A DNA stretch of 6,291 bases from positions 1 to 6,291 of the forward strand of contig CANHTE010000090.1 in NCBI GenBank assembly GCA_947462945.1, written 5' to 3'. Source of the DNA: Acetobacteraceae bacterium (GTDB lineage Bacteria; Pseudomonadota; Alphaproteobacteria; Acetobacterales; Acetobacteraceae). The position numbers and the translations under genes were made by a program. The first letter of the stretch is position 1. Each line of letters starts with the position of its first letter. Of this stretch, positions 5,537-6,291 are shown in pieces. The notes under the pieces were generated by a model. It made no database searches and was not told where the DNA came from. It was given only the letters and a program-made list of their open reading frames with translations.

Positions 5537-6291
5537 ATGATCATCCTCTCCCCCCGCTGGCTCTGGTGCGCCGAGACCGGGCTGCGGGAGGGGGCGCATC
5601 TGATCATCCAGGGGGACCGCATCGCCGATATCGTCAACGAGCGCCCAAGCCTGGATGCCGAGCGTATCGAGGTGCCGGATGGCTTGCTGACGCCGGGCCT
5701 GATCAACCTGCATAACCACGCCTTTTCGGCGCCGCTGTTCCGGGGCCTGGCCGATGACATCCAGCCGGGCGATCTGCCGGGGCATATCCTGTTTTCGCTG
5801 CTCATGCCGCTGGGGGACCTCGTCTCCGAGATCATGTCGGCCGAGGCGATTGGCGATGCGGTGGAAATGTCGCTGCTGGAAAGCCTGATGACGGGCACCA
5901 CGGCGATGCTCGATATCTGGCGCCCGCAGCAGCATGAATTCGTGCCGCGCGCGACAGGGCTCGGCCTGCGGACATGGTCCTGCCCCTATTTATTCACCCA
6001 GCCGAACCTGACGATGGATGAGGCGGGAAACCCCGCCTGGCGCGGCGCGGATGCGAGCGATGCCAGCTTCGATTTCGTGATGCGCCTGCATGCGGAGCAG
6101 CATCAGGGGCCGGATGGGCTGGCTTCCATCGGCTTCGGGCCGCATGGGCCGGACAGCAACTCCCCAGCCCTGCTGCGCCGGATTGACCGGGCCGCGCGCG
6201 AACTGGGTGCGATTGTCTCCATTCATTGCGCGCAAAATCCCACGGAAGTGGCCGCGGTGAAGGCAGCGCATGGCAAGGGCAGCGTGGCGCA
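5537..6291 (+). CDS. ATZ/TRZ-type metal-dependent amidohydrolase, C-terminus cut by the right edge
   Basis: 251 residues visible of a family usually about 430-480 long. Cytosolic metal enzyme hydrolysing C-N bonds, such as ring deaminations or dechlorinations. An N-terminal beta-sandwich part (1-50, with HLIIQGDRIADI) leads to TPGLINLHNH, whose His59 and His61 are the HxH metal ligands. MTGTTAMLD (118-126) is the usual strand after the first helices. GFGPHGPDS carries His203, a substrate/catalytic His in this group, and IHCAQNPTEV carries the metal ligand His230. At the position where many deaminases have Glu (HxxE) this protein has Gln233, with Glu237 four residues later. The final metal Asp is beyond the window. 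The ATG follows the dehydrogenase stop with no gap, so it is translationally coupled. Substrate not recognisable; the operon context suggests a nitrogen-containing compound. Confidence 0.9.
   Translation, partial: MIILSPRWLWCAETGLREGAHLIIQGDRIADIVNERPSLDAERIEVPDGLLTPGLINLHNHAFSAPLFRGLADDIQPGDLPGHILFSLLMPLGDLVSEIMSAEAIGDAVEMSLLESLMTGTTAMLDIWRPQQHEFVPRATGLGLRTWSCPYLFTQPNLTMDEAGNPAWRGADASDASFDFVMRLHAEQHQGPDGLASIGFGPHGPDSNSPALLRRIDRAARELGAIVSIHCAQNPTEVAAVKAAHGKGSVA

Noticed and set aside
4922..5935. A 337-codon minus-strand frame across the dehydrogenase/amidohydrolase junction
   Set aside because: Antisense shadow of two well-supported genes, with His/Arg/Gln-rich composition.

Overview
The window is strongly GC-rich, with G or C at most third codon positions. 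The proteins, short gaps and overlapping starts look like an alphaproteobacterial chromosome. The style of the secreted trypsin-like protease and of the hydrolase/dehydrogenase/amidohydrolase cluster suggests Acetobacteraceae (Roseomonas-like), but this placement is from recognition of protein style and not from a marker gene. No rRNA, tRNA, CRISPR array, insertion sequence, phage gene or attachment site was seen. About 95 percent of the window is coding. Both end genes are cut by the window edges.

Layout. (1) 1-1727, minus strand: a copper-exporting P1B-type ATPase (CopA) with two N-terminal metal-binding domains, truncated at the left edge inside its ATP-binding domain. (2) 1728-1812: an 85-bp divergent intergenic region. 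It holds a CueR/HmrR-like copper operator facing copA, whose predicted transcription start falls at or next to the copA ATG, and a perfect 14-bp inverted repeat closer to the gene on the right. (3) 1813-2907, plus: a secreted trypsin-like serine protease with an intact catalytic triad, fused behind a small two-cysteine N-terminal domain. (4) 2960-3469, plus: a small cytosolic-looking protein resembling the BPSL0067 family (NlpC/P60- or CHAP-like Cys/His hydrolase fold). (5) 3534-5536 and on to the right edge, plus: a tightly packed operon of an exported alpha/beta hydrolase, a D-2-hydroxyacid dehydrogenase (ATGA overlap) and an ATZ/TRZ-type amidohydrolase (zero gap, cut by the right edge).

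How they work together. CopA pumps Cu(I) out of the cytoplasm, and its promoter carries the expected copper-sensor signature, so that unit is self-explanatory. The three-gene block from 3534 looks like a small-molecule catabolic operon: hydrolysis of an ester or amide outside or at the membrane, amidohydrolase cleavage or deamination of a C-N bond, and reduction or oxidation of a 2-keto/2-hydroxy acid. The substrate cannot be read from the sequence. The protease and the BPSL0067-like gene each appear to be separate transcription units or a loose pair; nothing ties them to copper or to the catabolic operon. I do not see a clear new defence or mobile system here. The points most worth following are the altered copper operator with an apparently leaderless copA, the hairpin that covers the ribosome binding site at 3519-3526, and the undefined catabolic operon.
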